Source: Triangularia verruculosa
Taxonomy: Eukaryota > Ascomycota > Sordariomycetes > Sordariales > Podosporaceae
NCBI GenBank assembly: GCA_033296885.1
Contig: MU863885.1
Location: 186,001 to 250,000 of the forward strand
Reading direction: 5' to 3'
DNA length: 64,000 nucleotides
In this document: positions 1 through 11,606 of the stretch, piece by piece
Layout of the letters: each line of letters begins with the position of its first letter
Position numbering within the stretch: the stretch's first letter is position 1
Translations under genes and position numbers: made by a program
Notes under the pieces: model-generated
Databases searched by the model: none
What the model was told of the DNA's origin: nothing
Seen by the model: only the letters and a program-made list of their open reading frames with translations

Positions 1-734
1 TCGAGAACGAATTATTGCTCCATTTCCGGAACAGTTGCACTTTTCCACCACCGTGTATTTTTACCAGCGAGACCTCATCAGGACAGACGTCCTTGCCCTT
101 GGAAAGAGGGGCGAAGGTCTTGATGCTGGGAAGAACTTCTGTCCACATTGTCTTGCGGGCTTGAGCCCACGAGTCACCGCTAAAGACGGCCATGGATTTG
201 GGAACTGCCGAGGACGAAAGCAAAGACACAACGTCCTTTTCGGGCGAGTACTCGCTTGCTTTCATCGGGAAGACGAAACCCACCCCGGGATACGAGAGAA
301 TGTATAGTCCTGCATCTCCAGCCTGCTTCACAAACTCTCCACCATATGTTGGGCCTAAGAAGCGCTGGTAGATGTGACGGAAGGTCGGTTCGGGTGTGCT
401 GTCGGTTGTAGGGGAGTCGCTCGGCGGTCGGACAAGGTCTCGTTCTTTATCATTTGCTGGTTTGAAGAATATGTGGTTCTTCGTGAAGTTGATCACTTCA
501 ATCAGGCGCAGTCGCTGTTCTGGTCCATCAAATTGTAGCCGAAGGCCGTTGGCTGGCAAGCCGACCACGACTTCTTTCGTAACTGGGGAGCTTGGGTTGA
601 AGTACAGCTCTATCTTTGGGAACCGCTGTGGTTCGGCTTTGATTCGTGTCAGGACATCATGGAGAGATGCGCCAAGAACTAGAAAGCCAAGGGCTCGTCC
701 CGGATGCAACTGGGCAGAAAAGAGAGACGACGAC
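1..734 (-). CDS. PHAF1/UPF0183 family protein, 3' end cut by window edge
   Basis: The minus strand reads open from an ATG at 734 to the window edge, about 244 codons with no stop. The translation matches the UPF0183 family (human C16orf70, renamed phagosome assembly factor 1, PHAF1). Recognisable pieces are PGRALGFLVLGASLHDVL near residues 12-29, FDGPEQRLRLIEV near 69-81, FRHIYQRFLGPTYGGEF near 121-137 and LSYPGVGFVFP near 148-158, in family order. In animals PHAF1 binds phosphatidylinositol 3-phosphate and acts in autophagosome assembly; a fungal role is inferred. No intron is needed in the visible part. The ATG fits because the conserved PGR motif lies 12 residues downstream. It is transcribed away from the kinesin gene, with 734 bp between the two starts. 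The C-terminal half is outside the window. Confidence 0.9.
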
Positions 735-1468
735 ATTGCGAATAGCTTCGACAGTGAATTTGGAGACAGTATGAATGATCCCGTCGAGATAGCCGCCTAG
801 CCCCGTATGGAAGACGAGGATTCGAAGGCCAGAGCTATTAGGAAGCGCGCTCCGTATTCAAGACAGATAGAAAGACGTAGATGCAAAAAAACAAAATTGG
901 TAATCCGACTATTCAAGTTTGCGACACTGGAAGCTCTACTAAAACCTTCTCACAGTCACTGGGCAGCTGGCGGGATCACGAGGCGGTCGCGCTGGAACTC
1001 AATGCTCACATGGGACGGGACGGTGTAGGGGACCACTCATGCGGTACGTCATCCCGGCAGGCAGATAACGATAGGAGCGATAACGGATGATAGAGGGGAA
1101 GGTGGGGTCCAATTGCAACTGTCACTTGGCGGAGAAGTGGGTCGAATTGGTTGCTGCAGCAATGTCTTCTTGGCCCGCAGCGTTGCAGAGCGTTTTGTTT
1201 ATGATCGCGCCCTCTAACCCCGGTCGAGGTCCCCACTTTGGACATGCCATTTTTGCAATGACAGCAGCGACGTGGATGAGCCACAGACCACACCCTGTCC
1301 CGCGGTAGAGAGGCATCAAGGCTCATCACAGTTGAGACCTTGTCTTGGAGTTTTGGGTGGCTTTAGTTTTTGTTGTTTTTTTATGATATCCCCTCTTTTC
1401 TTGTCCAGTCACAGCAACGCGCGACGAAACAGCACGAGAACGAGCACTTCGACGCCCATCTCCCTGAG
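735..1468. promoter_or_regulatory. Divergent intergenic region between PHAF1 and kinesin-5
   Basis: This 734-bp stretch separates two divergent starts and should hold both promoters. The 100 bases before the kinesin ATG include T-rich tracts (about 1360-1385), usual for fungal leaders. Small ORFs here overlap on both strands and show no family similarity. Confidence 0.6.
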
Positions 1469-4400
1469 ATGGAGCGCAGACATACATCGATGGCACCTCC
1501 ACCTTCGAGGGCCGGAGGTGTTGGCAGTCGATCGAGTATACGACCACCAGCAACTCGGGGAGGGGCCAGACCAGCATCACGACACGCGTCTTCGGCGATA
1601 TCGCGACCCCAGCGAGCAGCCTCCCCGACAGAGTCACTTGCGTCGGTAGCAACGACAGCTACAGCAGGCTCTAAGCGCAAAGAACGCGATTTCGGCCCCG
1701 ACGATGGAGAGGCTACCAACATCAACGTCGTTGTGCGGTGCCGAGGGCGCAATGAGCGGGAGGTCAAGGAAAATAGCGCTGTTGCGGTTGAGACGGAGGC
1801 GACAAGAGGGAAAATCGTCGAGTTGTCGATGGGTCCGAACGCGGTCAGCAACAAGACTTATAACTTTGATCACGTCTTCTCACAAGCGGCGGATCAGGTT
1901 ATGGTGTTTGAGGATGTAGTGAAGCCGATTCTGGACGAGGTAAGGAATGCCAACAATGCGCCACGGGTTTTCACTGACCAAGATGCTACGATACACAGAT
2001 GATGTCTGGCTATAACTGCACAATTTTTGCCTATGGGCAGACTGGTACCGGGAAAACATACACGATGTCAGGCGACATGACGGAAACGATGGGCATGCTG
2101 TCCGATAATGCTGGCATCATTCCACGAGTGCTTCAAGCCTTGTTCGCTAAGCTCGAGCTGGAGGAGAAGGACCACTGCGTTCGATGCTCTTTTATCGAGC
2201 TGTACAACGAAGAGCTACGAGATCTGCTCGGCACCGACGAGAACACCAAACTCAAGATCTATGACGACAACTCGAAGAAGGGCCACTCGACAACAATGGT
2301 GCAGGGAATGGAGGAAAGGCATATTCTGAATGCGTCCGACGGCCTCAAGTGGCTCCAGGAGGGCAGCTTGAAACGTCAGGTTGCAGCCACCAAGTGCAAC
2401 GATCTCAGCAGCAGAAGTCACACCGTGTTCACGATTACTCTGTACGCCAAGCGCCAAACTGGTGAGAACGGGGACGATTACCTAATGGCCGGCAAACTGA
2501 ATCTAGTCGATCTGGCTGGCAGCGAAAACATTCAGCGGTCCGGGGCAGAGAACAAGCGCGCCGCTGAGGCTGGGCTTATCAACAAGAGTCTACTCACCCT
2601 CGGACGTGTGATCAACGCCCTCGTCGATCGAAGCGCTCATATCCCATACAGAGAGTCGAAGCTCACTCGTTTGTTACAAGACTCGTTAGGTGGACGGACG
2701 AAGACATGCATTATTGCAACAATATCTCCAGCAAAGGTCAACCTTGAAGAAACGATATCAACACTGGATTATGCCTTCAGAGCAAAGAATATTCGAAACA
2801 AACCGCAACTCAATGCTTTGATCAACAAGAAGACGCTACTGCGAGACTTTACCACCGAGATTGAGCGTCTCAAAGGCGAGCTCATCGCCACGCGACAAAG
2901 GAATGGCGTTTATCTGTCGAACGATGCATATGAGGAGCTTACAGTGCAGAATGAATCCCGCAGGATCTTAACGGAGGAGCAGGCTGCCAAAATAGAGACA
3001 TTGGAGAACAACCTGCGAAACAAGGTCCAGGAGCTGTTTTCTCTTACATCGAGTTTCATGGGGCTAAAAAAGGATCATGAGGGGACACTCGGGCAACTGG
3101 ACGATACCAAAGGCGTCCTGGAGCAGACCGAAATAGTGTTGGCCGCTACCAGGAAGGGACTGGCGGAGGAGACACATATTCGAAAGGCGCATCAGGCAAC
3201 GGAGCAAAGGTTGGCAGCTGTTAGCAACGAGCTCCTCAACTACCTTGAGAGGACAGTTAACGACGTCGACGGCTTGCATGCAAAGAATAAGCGAAAGTCA
3301 GATCTTCATGACTTCAACCGGGAGACATGGAACATGGCACAGGGCCACGTGACGGATATCACGGAGATGGTGGAGAGCCGAATCGCGCAGTTCCGAAGGG
3401 GGCAGGAGGATCACATTTCAAACATTTCAAGCCGGATGCAAAACTTCGTGCAAGAAGAGCTCGAGAAGCTGACGTCCACGCAAAACTTCCTCGAAGAGAA
3501 CCTGGCTTTATTCACCGAGTCCAAGGAGCAGTTGTTGGAACGGAAGCAGCAGTCTAAGGAGGAGATGGATGAAGTGCTTGAGGAGATCAAAGTTGTGCGG
3601 GATAACGTGAAACAAAGAGTAGGCGAAAGTCTACACGCTATCGCCGGCGCAGCGGAAAAGATTGCCGGTGATGTCCTCAACGAGCTGAGCACCTTTCACA
3701 ATCGGCTCCATACGTCTTACAGCACACTCGGGAAGGATTTCAAGGGTATGTTTGAAGAACTTTTGGGAAATATCAGTGCTCAAAAGGCAGAGTCTGATAG
3801 GCTCAGACAAGAGCTAGAGGTGGCGACGCAAGCCATTGTTGAGTCCAACGAGACAGTATCAGACAGGATACAAGAGGTTCTAGAGGAGGAACGGAAGCAG
3901 GCGGCTATTGAGCGCCAGCAACTGTTATCACAAATCACCAAGCTCATCAACTCCCAAGCCCAACTTCAAGAGTCTCGACTGGTTGACAAGGCTACAGTCA
4001 TCCAAGAGAGCATCAAAGATACAAACAAAACGTTCAAGAGCGATGTTGCGGGTTATAGAGAGGGCATGAATGCGTGGAACGCCAAGGATAGCCAGCTGCT
4101 GGAGGAGATTTCTCAGTCGAGAGATGTGCTCAAGACCAGGCTTAAGGATGACTGGACGGTATGTTGTTTTCTGACTGCCATATAGACCTGCTGCTAACAA
4201 TCTTTAGGCTGCGAATAAGCATAGCACATCAATCCAGGAAACGACCAAATCTGTCCATGCAGAGACGGTTCGCGTCGTTGACGAACAGTTGCAAGATCTG
4301 GACGTTCAGATGCAAGATCTCGATGACTTTGTCACCCGTGCCAAGTCTTACAACGCCGAGCAGAGCGAGCACCTCTCCGATGCCGTATACAGTCTCAACA

Positions 4401-5143
4401 ACACTGTCGAGCAGTCCTTTGACAACATTTCCGGCCATTGTAAGGAGATGTTCGGCAGGGTTGAGGATCTTGGCCAGCAAATGGAAGCGGATGCTGAGAG
4501 GTTTCATGGTGCCCTTGCACCTGTCGACGAGGAGCTTATGCAACCACTGTCAGACCTCAGAGAGGACATTGGAGCGACTGAGCTCAAAGAATACGAGCCG
4601 ACGGGTACCACGCCGCCGAAGGTCCACTACCAGTACCCCACCGAACTCCCTCAGACAGCCGACCACGCTGCTTTGCTGGCTGATATGCGGGATGCCCCAA
4701 CACCGAGCAGAGCTGTCCCCGTCAGCAGTGTTCTGCCCAACATTAGCTTCACACCTCCATCGGCTGTCAGGACACCCTCCCGCCTGCCAGTCGGACTGAG
4801 CTCGCCCAGCCGCTTCCCCGAAAGTGCCAGCAAGATCCCTCCCGGTGGTAGTCTACGAGAGGTCAACCCCAACGTACCATCCAGCGCTACGACCTCCAAC
4901 AATGCTCAGGTGTTTGATGCGGCATCTAGTGTCCTGTCGCTTCCCACTGTTAAGGAGGACGGGGATGACGATGTGACGATCACGAAGCTGAAGGTGCCCA
5001 GCGCGACCGGTCCGACACGGGCAAGGTCGTCGAGGTTGGCTAGAAAGCCGATGGGCGGCGTGGGGCAGGGGCCGGAGAATATCCCGCCTCCTGCGGCTGC
5101 GTTGAGGAGTTCGACCAGGAGAAAGAGTCCGCGGTTGAGGTAA
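1469..5143 (+). CDS. bimC: Kinesin-5 (BimC/Eg5/Cut7 family) mitotic motor
   Basis: Kinesin-5 is the tetrameric plus-end motor that slides antiparallel spindle microtubules. Three exons fit: 1469-1939, 1999-4158 and 4208-5143, with introns 1940-1998 (GTAAGG..CAG) and 4159-4207 (GTATGT..TTTAG), both in phase 0, giving 1,188 residues, the family's usual size. The motor spans about residues 83-430: FAYGQTGTGKT (P-loop, about 167-177), the switch I region around NDLSSRSHTVF, LVDLAGSE (switch II) and the neck-linker start at about LDYAFRAKNIRNKPQLN. A long coiled-coil stalk follows. The tail carries the BimC box, EPTGTTPPKVHYQYP, near residue 1011, whose TP threonine is the known Cdk1 site for spindle loading in this family. 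The start at 1469 is preferred over in-frame non-ATG codons further upstream. The extreme C-terminus is basic and Ser/Arg rich. Confidence 0.96.
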
Positions 5144-5312
5144 TGATTATCATTCGTTCTCCTTTTTTCTTTTGTGGTATTGGTTTCTCGTATGGAGTTG
5201 GGGATGTGGGTTAGGTGTGTGATCAAGGATATCGTGTCTATTACTGAAGGATACTCAAAGGCGGAAAAGGGAGTAGTGTTGGAAGCAGAGAAAGAAAAGT
5301 AGACAAGAGTTG

Positions 5313-5343
<31 letters not shown>

Positions 5344-5523
5344 GGCTACTACCATGGGCCAGGATTGTATATGGGTTTCCTTTTTCACTCGAAGTAAAGC
5401 AAGTGATACCCCCTATTGTCGAGTTGATGGAATTGCACATTTGTGTGGTTTGGGTTCATGAATAAGAAAGATGTTTATATGTATATATATATTTTACCAC
5501 TTTTGGCCGTGTTGACAGCATGA
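5144..5523. other. Convergent 3' intergenic region, kinesin-5 / HAD protein
   Basis: About 380 bp between two stop codons. It holds a TTG microsatellite and a TA-rich segment near 5480-5495 (alternating TATA) that could serve 3'-end formation. No gene is seen. Confidence 0.6.
5313..5344 (+). repeat. (TTG)n microsatellite
   Basis: Roughly ten near-perfect TTG units lie in the shared 3' region of the kinesin and HAD genes. On the other strand they read CAA. Confidence 0.95.
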
Positions 5524-6318
5524 TCACTTTTGCTCCTTTTTCAACTCGGCAAACTGCCTCTCTACCTCCTCGGCAAAATCACCCAGCGTCTCAAACGTCC
5601 ACTCGAACCCTACCTTGCCCTCACGGGACAGCTCCTCCAGGTTGCCACCTGTCCCGTAGTTTTTGGGATCGGTGCCTCCCCTCGCGATAAAGACGCTCCT
5701 CAACCCAACCTGCTTGGCGGGGACATGGTCAGCAGGCAAGCTCCTCGCCACGTGTAGCAGCTCTCCCTTCTCCTTGTCCACTCCCAGTTCCTCCTTTGCA
5801 TGCTGGAACAGGTACCGAAAGTTGTTCAAACTAGGCTTGTAGCTCCCGATCTTCTGGGCGGTGTACACCGCATCAAACGTGACCTTGCCCTCGAGCGAGT
5901 TGTTGATCGTCGAGGCGATATTGTCATCGTTCACATTGGACAGGATGATAAGCTTATAGTGCTTGGCGAGGGTCCGGAGAGCCTTGACGGTGTCTGGGAA
6001 TGCTGCCCAGCGGCCGGGACCGGTGCCGGCATTGAGGGCGTCTTCTTCTTTGAAGGGAACGTTGACCTCGCGGGCGAGGAGACGGAAGCATTCGGATAGG
6101 GCGAGGTTATAGGGGAGCGTGGGTTGCGTTTCCCAGAGATGGCACTGGTGGTCGTCGAAGCGTTGGACGGCGGAGAGGGGGGTGGCGTGGAGGGGGTGAG
6201 AGGGGGGAAGTTGGGAGGTGATGGGCAGAAGGTCTTGGGTGAGGCCGGTTTCCCAGTCTATGAGGGTGCCATAGCAGTCGAAGGAAAGGGCTTTGAAGGA
6301 TGTGAGGGAAGGGGGCAT
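5524..6318 (-). CDS. Haloacid dehalogenase-like hydrolase (type II 2-haloacid dehalogenase family)
   Basis: A single exon of 264 residues begins with ATG at 6318. Motif I is FDCYGTLIDWE (residues 13-23), with Asp14 as the expected nucleophile; the second Asp of HAD phosphatases is Tyr here, as in haloacid dehalogenases. Motif II is ILSNVND, motif III is in GSYKPSLNNF (Lys), and the distal loop is HVARSLPADHVPAKQVGL. Many fungal members have unknown physiological substrates, so dehalogenase activity is a family name rather than a conclusion. The size is normal for the family. The gene faces kinesin-5 tail to tail. Codons near the N-terminus are strongly GC/Pro rich but otherwise ordinary. Confidence 0.93.
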   Translation of the reverse strand: MPPSLTSFKALSFDCYGTLIDWETGLTQDLLPITSQLPPSHPLHATPLSAVQRFDDHQCHLWETQPTLPYNLALSECFRLLAREVNVPFKEEDALNAGTGPGRWAAFPDTVKALRTLAKHYKLIILSNVNDDNIASTINNSLEGKVTFDAVYTAQKIGSYKPSLNNFRYLFQHAKEELGVDKEKGELLHVARSLPADHVPAKQVGLRSVFIARGGTDPKNYGTGGNLEELSREGKVGFEWTFETLGDFAEEVERQFAELKKEQK

Positions 6319-6990
6319 TTTTTTTGGTGAGAATTGAAAGTCTGGTGTGTGGAGGCTGAATATGAAATTGATGAGTTTGGGATGAGAATTTACACTAGAT
6401 TTTGGGAGGGTTTTAATACAGAGTGAGAATTGGATATGATATCAATACCATGTGTAAGATCTAACGATCGATCGAGACACCCGACCTTGCACACAGGTAC
6501 AGGGCAGTACATCCGTACCATCACCGAAGGGTCCAGTGGATTTCAAAGGAAGGGCGCACTTAACCTGATTTGGGCCGGCGAGCAAGTGCAACAGTCTTTG
6601 CAGTTTGCATCATTAGCTTTAGCTGCCACTGGCCGACCGACTCATACCTGCCTTCCTGTTCCGGCCGCAACGGTTCTCATAATTGTGGGCTCGACCTCTT
6701 TCTTTCTGTCAAAGGCGTCGCTGTCTCCCATCGCCCAGCTACGATGTTAAAACCGGACCCAGAACGCCACTCGGACATAGACATATCCCATCGACAATAA
6801 GGCGCGCACATTGTCTCGGCTGATCTTGAGCCAGCAGCTGCTCGTCCGACCGTCGCGGGTGAGGCAAACGATGGCCCTGTGGAAAGTGGGATGATGAAGG
6901 CAAGACCTCCGTTTACCCGCGGTCGCACCTTCCTGCTGTGGTGACCTGTCTTGAGCCCTATCACGACACCACCACTTCAACAAATCATAC
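6319..6990. other. Intergenic region upstream of HAD gene and tRNA
   Basis: About 670 bp. It should hold the HAD promoter (proximal 100 bp AT-rich near 6360-6430) and the 5' flank of the tRNA gene. Overlapping short ORFs on both strands look random. Confidence 0.5.
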
Positions 6991-7101
6991 GGTGAGATGG
7001 CCGAGCGGTCTAAGGCGCCACGTTAAGGTCTTCCTTAATCAACATCTTCCAGCAAGATTCCGTGGTCCGAAAGGGCGTGGGTTCGAATCCCACTCTCATC
7101 A
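6991..7101 (+). tRNA. tRNA-Leu (AAG) with a 31-nt intron
   Basis: The 7-bp acceptor stem pairs GGTGAGA (6991-6997) with TCTCATC (7094-7100) using one G-U pair; A7101 is the discriminator. The D arm is GCC/GGC. The anticodon stem pairs CCACG (7018-7022) with CGTGG (7061-7065). The loop TTAAGG + C gives anticodon AAG at 7025-7027. The T arm is GTGGG-TTCGAAT-CCCAC. A long variable arm makes it a class II tRNA. The intron at 7029-7059 sits one base after the anticodon, the canonical place, and carries CCTTAA, which can pair with TTAAGG of the anticodon loop as in typical eukaryotic pre-tRNA introns. It reads CUU codons. Confidence 0.95.
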
Positions 7102-7106
7102 TTCAC

Positions 7107-7110
7107 TTTT
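7107..7110 (+). terminator. Pol III T-run terminator of tRNA-Leu
   Basis: TTTT begins six bases after the tRNA 3' end, the usual RNA polymerase III termination signal. Confidence 0.75.
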
Positions 7111-7435
7111 GCTATGCTGCTGCTCCAGCAGCATTATCCTTTTGCCGTCTCCACTTGTGTCTTGGTGTCTAATATCAACTGGAATGTGTGGTGATGTTGT
7201 CACTTTTTCGGCAGACAAGATGAAGGTGGCCCGAACCGGAAAGGGGCGTAGTTGGGGGAATTCTCTGGAAGGGCTCAGGTCAATGTGAGCAGAAAGAGCC
7301 CCCTCGGGAAAAACATCAATTTAAAGATCGAAGTGCAATCCAACAGGCATGTTCATTATTTTAGCTGATCAAAATCGAGTTGAGAGAACAGTGGTATCTC
7401 ATTAACAATTCCTCAAGCGCCTAAGAACACAAAAA
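7111..7435. other. Intergenic region between tRNA-Leu and NOP7 3' end
   Basis: About 325 bp holding the presumed 3' UTR of NOP7. Nothing else is recognised. Confidence 0.5.
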
Positions 7436-7742
7436 TTACGCCTTTCCAGCAGCCTTTTCCTTTTCCAGCTTTCTCCTCTTGGACCGGAGCTTCATGTCCT
7501 CGGTGCTCTTCTTCTTGTTGGTGTACTGCATCTGCTCGAAGAGCTTGCGCTTCTTCTTGCTGAGCATGCCCTTGGCCCGCTCCAGATCCTCGGCCTCCTC
7601 CTTCTTTTTCCTTTCGAGCGCCTTCTTCTTGTCTAGCTTGGCCTTGAGTTTGGGATCCACTTGTTTGCTCTTGACGGCCTTGCCTGAAATTTCAGCCTCA
7701 AGTTCGCGTTGTCTTTGCAGCACCTCTTCCCCGTCCTCATCT

Positions 7743-7774
<32 letters not shown>

Positions 7775-9439
7775 CTCTTCGGCATCAGAATCTTCTTCTT
7801 CGTCGTCATCACTATCCTCAGCGACATCCATGTCGTTCTCGACCTCAGAGCCCTCCTCCTCGCTCTCACCCTCATCCTTGGCATCCTCAATTTCAGCATC
7901 GAGAGCCTCACCCTCGGTCTGCTGCTCCTCAAGAGGAATAGTGGGGTCGTACTGTCCTTGCATGGGCTTGACGAAGGGGCTGAGATGTGGTGGGAGAGCG
8001 GCACCCGGAGCGTAAAGATCGGCCTCCTTGAGCTCCTCGTCGTTGATGCAGTCCCACACCCACTGGGGCTGCACATAAGTCCTTCCGGGGTACCTTTGAT
8101 TGGGCCCGAGCTTCTGTGCGGTTTGGTTATCTTCGCCATCCCCCTGTTCAGTCGTAGCGGCCTGGATGATCGGCCTGTCGACGATCTGGTGTGTAATCGA
8201 AGGGTCCGACTCGTCGGTTGTGAATGATCCCTCACCAAGGATTGGATCCCAGCCTATCCTCTTGCAACCGAAAGCACGGAGGATGAACTCGAGGGACTGG
8301 CGTGGTGTCTCGCGCGAGAGGAAGAAGGTGCAGTTGGCGAAAAGTTTGGAGGGGTCGTTGCCGCTGTAGGTTGGCTGTGGCAGAACATCACCACCGGGAG
8401 CAGCCGGCTCGAACTTGTCGATGGCCCCGGTGGCCTTCTCTTCGTCCTCCTCGTCCTCTCCCTCAGCCATCTCCACGTCGGCCTTGTCGCCGTCGGTCTC
8501 GGTCCTCAACTTCTTGACCAACTTGTCAACTTCGGCCTGAACCTTGGGGTCGGGGCCGTGGCCCTCGCCATTGGTGATCGCCTTGGTAGTTTCGTCGTTT
8601 GTCGCAAGATTGACCCCTTCCAGAGTGAGCGCCGCAAGCTCAGCACCTTTTTCATCCTTGGTCTGATCAAATTTGGGTGGGTACTTGAGACCGATTGACG
8701 AGTACAGTCTGTAGTTAACAAAACCAAGAAGGGTCATGTAGAACTCCACAAAGGTACCCATGATGCGGAAATCAATATCACCAACAACCCTCTGGTTGAA
8801 CTTGTACGGTACAAGCCACAAGACGTCCTCTCCCTGAATGTTCGCCTGATAATAGATGCCCTTGATCGACAAGAAAGACTTGCGCAAGCTGTGAGAAGTA
8901 ATGAGGTAGTGCTGGAACTCGTGGCACAGGCGCTCGCATCGGGCGATCATCTTGGCCGGGACGGAGGTGGTGGAGGGGAGGTTGGCGAAGAGGAAGAGCA
9001 TTGACAAGCAGTCATCAAGGTCGCGAATGGCGTCAATGAAGGTCGGGTAGCGCTCACGAATAACGTGATGAAGGGTGTAACGAGGCTTGCCGGTTTGGTC
9101 GGGGCGACCAGCATGGCGTTCGAGACGGGCGGCATCGCCAACATCGCCGCGGCCGAGAGCGCGGGAGATCTTCTTCTCGAGAACCTTCTGCTCGCGAAAC
9201 TTCTGAATGAGGGGTTCGTGTTGGAGGTACTGAATGTCCTTGGTGTAGTAGAAGGTGGTGGAGGCGGTGGCCGACTTGGAGACCTTCTTGCGACTTCTGG
9301 GCTCTCTTGGGTAGATTCCCTTCCAAATGCAAAGCTTGCGGAAGTCAGGCAAGCTGATCTGGAGCTTCTTGACGGCCTGGGTACGGGTGATGTAGTTCTT
9401 CGCTTGGCCGGACTGGCCCTTCTTCTTGATCTTGGCCAT
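7436..9439 (-). CDS. nop7: Pescadillo homolog, ribosome biogenesis factor NOP7
   Basis: One exon of 667 residues. The start at 9439 gives [20 protein letters not shown], the conserved pescadillo N-terminus; the open frame runs upstream to 9781 but that part lacks family similarity. The pescadillo N domain spans about residues 5-260 ([42 protein letters not shown]). A BRCT domain lies at about 365-470 ([12 protein letters not shown] to [12 protein letters not shown]). An acidic tract at about 500-600 and a basic Lys-rich C-terminus follow. NOP7 joins ERB1 and YTM1 (PeBoW complex) in the nucleolus for 27S pre-rRNA processing and 60S assembly; this is family knowledge. It shares a 379-bp divergent promoter region with PIG-U. 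Confidence 0.96.
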
Positions 9440-9818
9440 TGTGTATCGATTGACGGCCTCGTCAGCGAATTTCACAGCGCAGTTTGAGACTTTGCAGTGG
9501 TTAGCAGGCCGCAGGGGTGAACTTTTCCAATGTATGTTTTTCCCATCCGCTTCCCAAACTTTTTTTGTGCCAGCCGTCACCGCTGGGGAGCGATAAGAGA
9601 TATGGATGCGCCGTTCAATCAGAGCAGTGAATCGCCATCTTGGCGCACCCCACCAAGGACTTCCCTGCAGCAGCTGCGCCAGGCATGCAGCGGCCCAGTG
9701 ATTCGCTGGCACTGCTCCGAGGAGTCTCGTACTTGGCGTCCAAATTACGGCCACGGTTTTGACTTTTGTTGCTGACTTCACTCCCCTTTTGCATGCTCAC
9801 GAGATGGCGCATTGAGCT
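9440..9818. promoter_or_regulatory. Divergent promoter region NOP7 / PIG-U
   Basis: These 379 bp separate two divergent starts. Both genes are expressed housekeeping types, so a bidirectional promoter is plausible. No specific factor site is claimed. Confidence 0.55.
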
Positions 9819-11223
9819 ATGAATGGCGGCAAGGTAACCGTGGGAAGAACGGCGGCTCTCTACGCTGGCGCTGCCGTTCTGCGGCTTGCCATTTTCACTC
9901 TTCTTCCTGATCTCCCGGATCTGTTAACCGGCCGCGTCGAAGTCTCAACTCCTGTCACCAGCTTCAAGCGATGTAAGCCCAGCCTGTCGCGTCGCAACTC
10001 GATTCTTTAGAGCTGCAGTGCTAACTGTCTTGAAGTGCAAGAAGGTCTCTTTCTCTACAACCACAATGTGTCCCCATACGATGGCGGTGTCTACCACCAA
10101 GCGCCCCTTTTCCTTCCGCTGTTTTCCCTCCTTCCGAACGCTTTAAGCTACCCAATATTCACCTACCTTCTTTACATCGCGATCGATTTACTGAGTGCTG
10201 GTGCGCTATGGAAAACTGCGGACTCGGGTGAGGCAGGCTCATCTGCTTTGTTTACTTCCCCGCGTCGCCAAAGAAGATGGAATGGCTTCGTTATTGCGGC
10301 TATGTAAGGCATTCTCTACCCCTGAATGCGGAGTCAAGAGAAATACAAGGACGCTGACAAACTCTAGCTTCCTCTTCAACCCTTTTACCGTGGCGACATG
10401 TCTCGGAAGATCTACGAGCGTATTCACGACATGCGCGATTCTTCATGCAATTGCCAAGGCTGTCTCCGGCGCCCCCTTCGGTGCGATGGTTGCGCTGGCC
10501 TTTGCCAGCTACTTGTCGATGTACCCATTACTACTCCTTCCGCCGCTTCTTTTGCTGTGTTACGACAGGCAACGGACCGAACGAGTCAAGAAACCAGTCA
10601 TATCTTTTGCTGCGACCCACGTCCCAGTTGTCTTCGGTGTGCTGGGGCTCTTGTTCGGCATGTCGTACCTCATCACGGGCTCTTGGGAATTCCTACCCTC
10701 GACATACGGCGTGCAGCTGACCCTCTCGGATCTCACACCTAATGTCGGTCTGTGGTGGTACTTCTTCATCGAGATGTTTGACTCCTTCCGGTCATTCTTC
10801 CTGGCGGTCTTCTGGCTTCACCTTTCGTGCTATGTCGGCGGTCTCTCGGTCCGAATACGGCGACAGCCGTTGGTGGTGCTGACGCTGCTACTTGGAATTT
10901 TCGCCATTTTCAAGCCCTACCCGAGCATCAGCGACACCTCATTATTCTTGGCTATGGTGCCATTGTACCGACACGTCTTCCCACTCATGCGGTACAGTTT
11001 TGTTATTGCGGCGGTGATCATGTATGCCTCCTTTCTTGGACCGGCATTCTATTACCTGTGGATTTACGCCGGCAGCGGAAATGCGAACTTTTTCTACGCT
11101 ATAACTCTTGTCTGGGGCTTGGGGCAGAGCTTGCTAGTTTGCGACCTTATGTTTGCTGTGTTGAGGGATGAGTGGGAGTTGGAGCGACCCGAGATGGCGG
11201 GCAAAGAAATTAAGCAAATATGA
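9819..11223 (+). CDS. GPI transamidase subunit PIG-U / Cdc91
   Basis: This ER membrane protein is a subunit of the GPI transamidase that attaches GPI anchors to proteins. Three exons fit: 9819-9972, 10036-10303 and 10368-11223, giving 425 residues. Splicing across 9973-10035 joins TSFKR to LQEGLFLYNHNVSPYDGG, the conserved luminal loop of the family. Splicing across 10304-10367 restores IAAIFLFNPFTVATC. Many hydrophobic segments follow, among them YLSMYPLLLLPPLLLL and WYFFIEMFDSFRSFF, and FKPYPSISDTSLFLAM is a strong family signature. Length is normal (human PIGU 435). The introns are short with GTAAG donors. The N-terminus holds the first membrane segment at about residues 12-30. Confidence 0.93.
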
Positions 11224-11606
11224 AGTCTCAAGAGAGGATGGTGGTGTGTAAATTGTATGAATACGATCAAAGGATGCAGCATATGGGTTTCATGAATCCT
11301 GAATATCTAGCCAAAAGCAAGCGATATATTGAACTGAAAAGAGATCAGTTGAAGCCAATGATACCTATCTGAGCATTTCAGTTCAGTTGATGGGTTCTCC
11401 CTTTGTGCCGATGCTCAACTTGGGCGGCAGTTCCATGCAGGGACGTCATCGCAGCCCTACAGTGCCTTCCCTGCAAGGCTGAAGACAGTAGCCCCACACG
11501 AACGGCTTACCGCTCTTCAATGACATGTCATTGGTGCCTACGACCGACTTTTCATCTCACTCTTGAAGCATCAACTTGATGAGAAGCTGTGTGTTCATTA
11601 ACAACC
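11224..11606. other. Intergenic region between PIG-U and an unrecognised gene
   Basis: About 380 bp: the 3' UTR of PIG-U followed by the promoter of the next same-strand gene. No gene is seen. Confidence 0.5.

Noticed and set aside
9440..9781. Upstream in-frame extension of NOP7
   Set aside because: The conserved pescadillo start MAKIKKKG lies at 9439. The extension has no similarity and occupies the shared promoter region.
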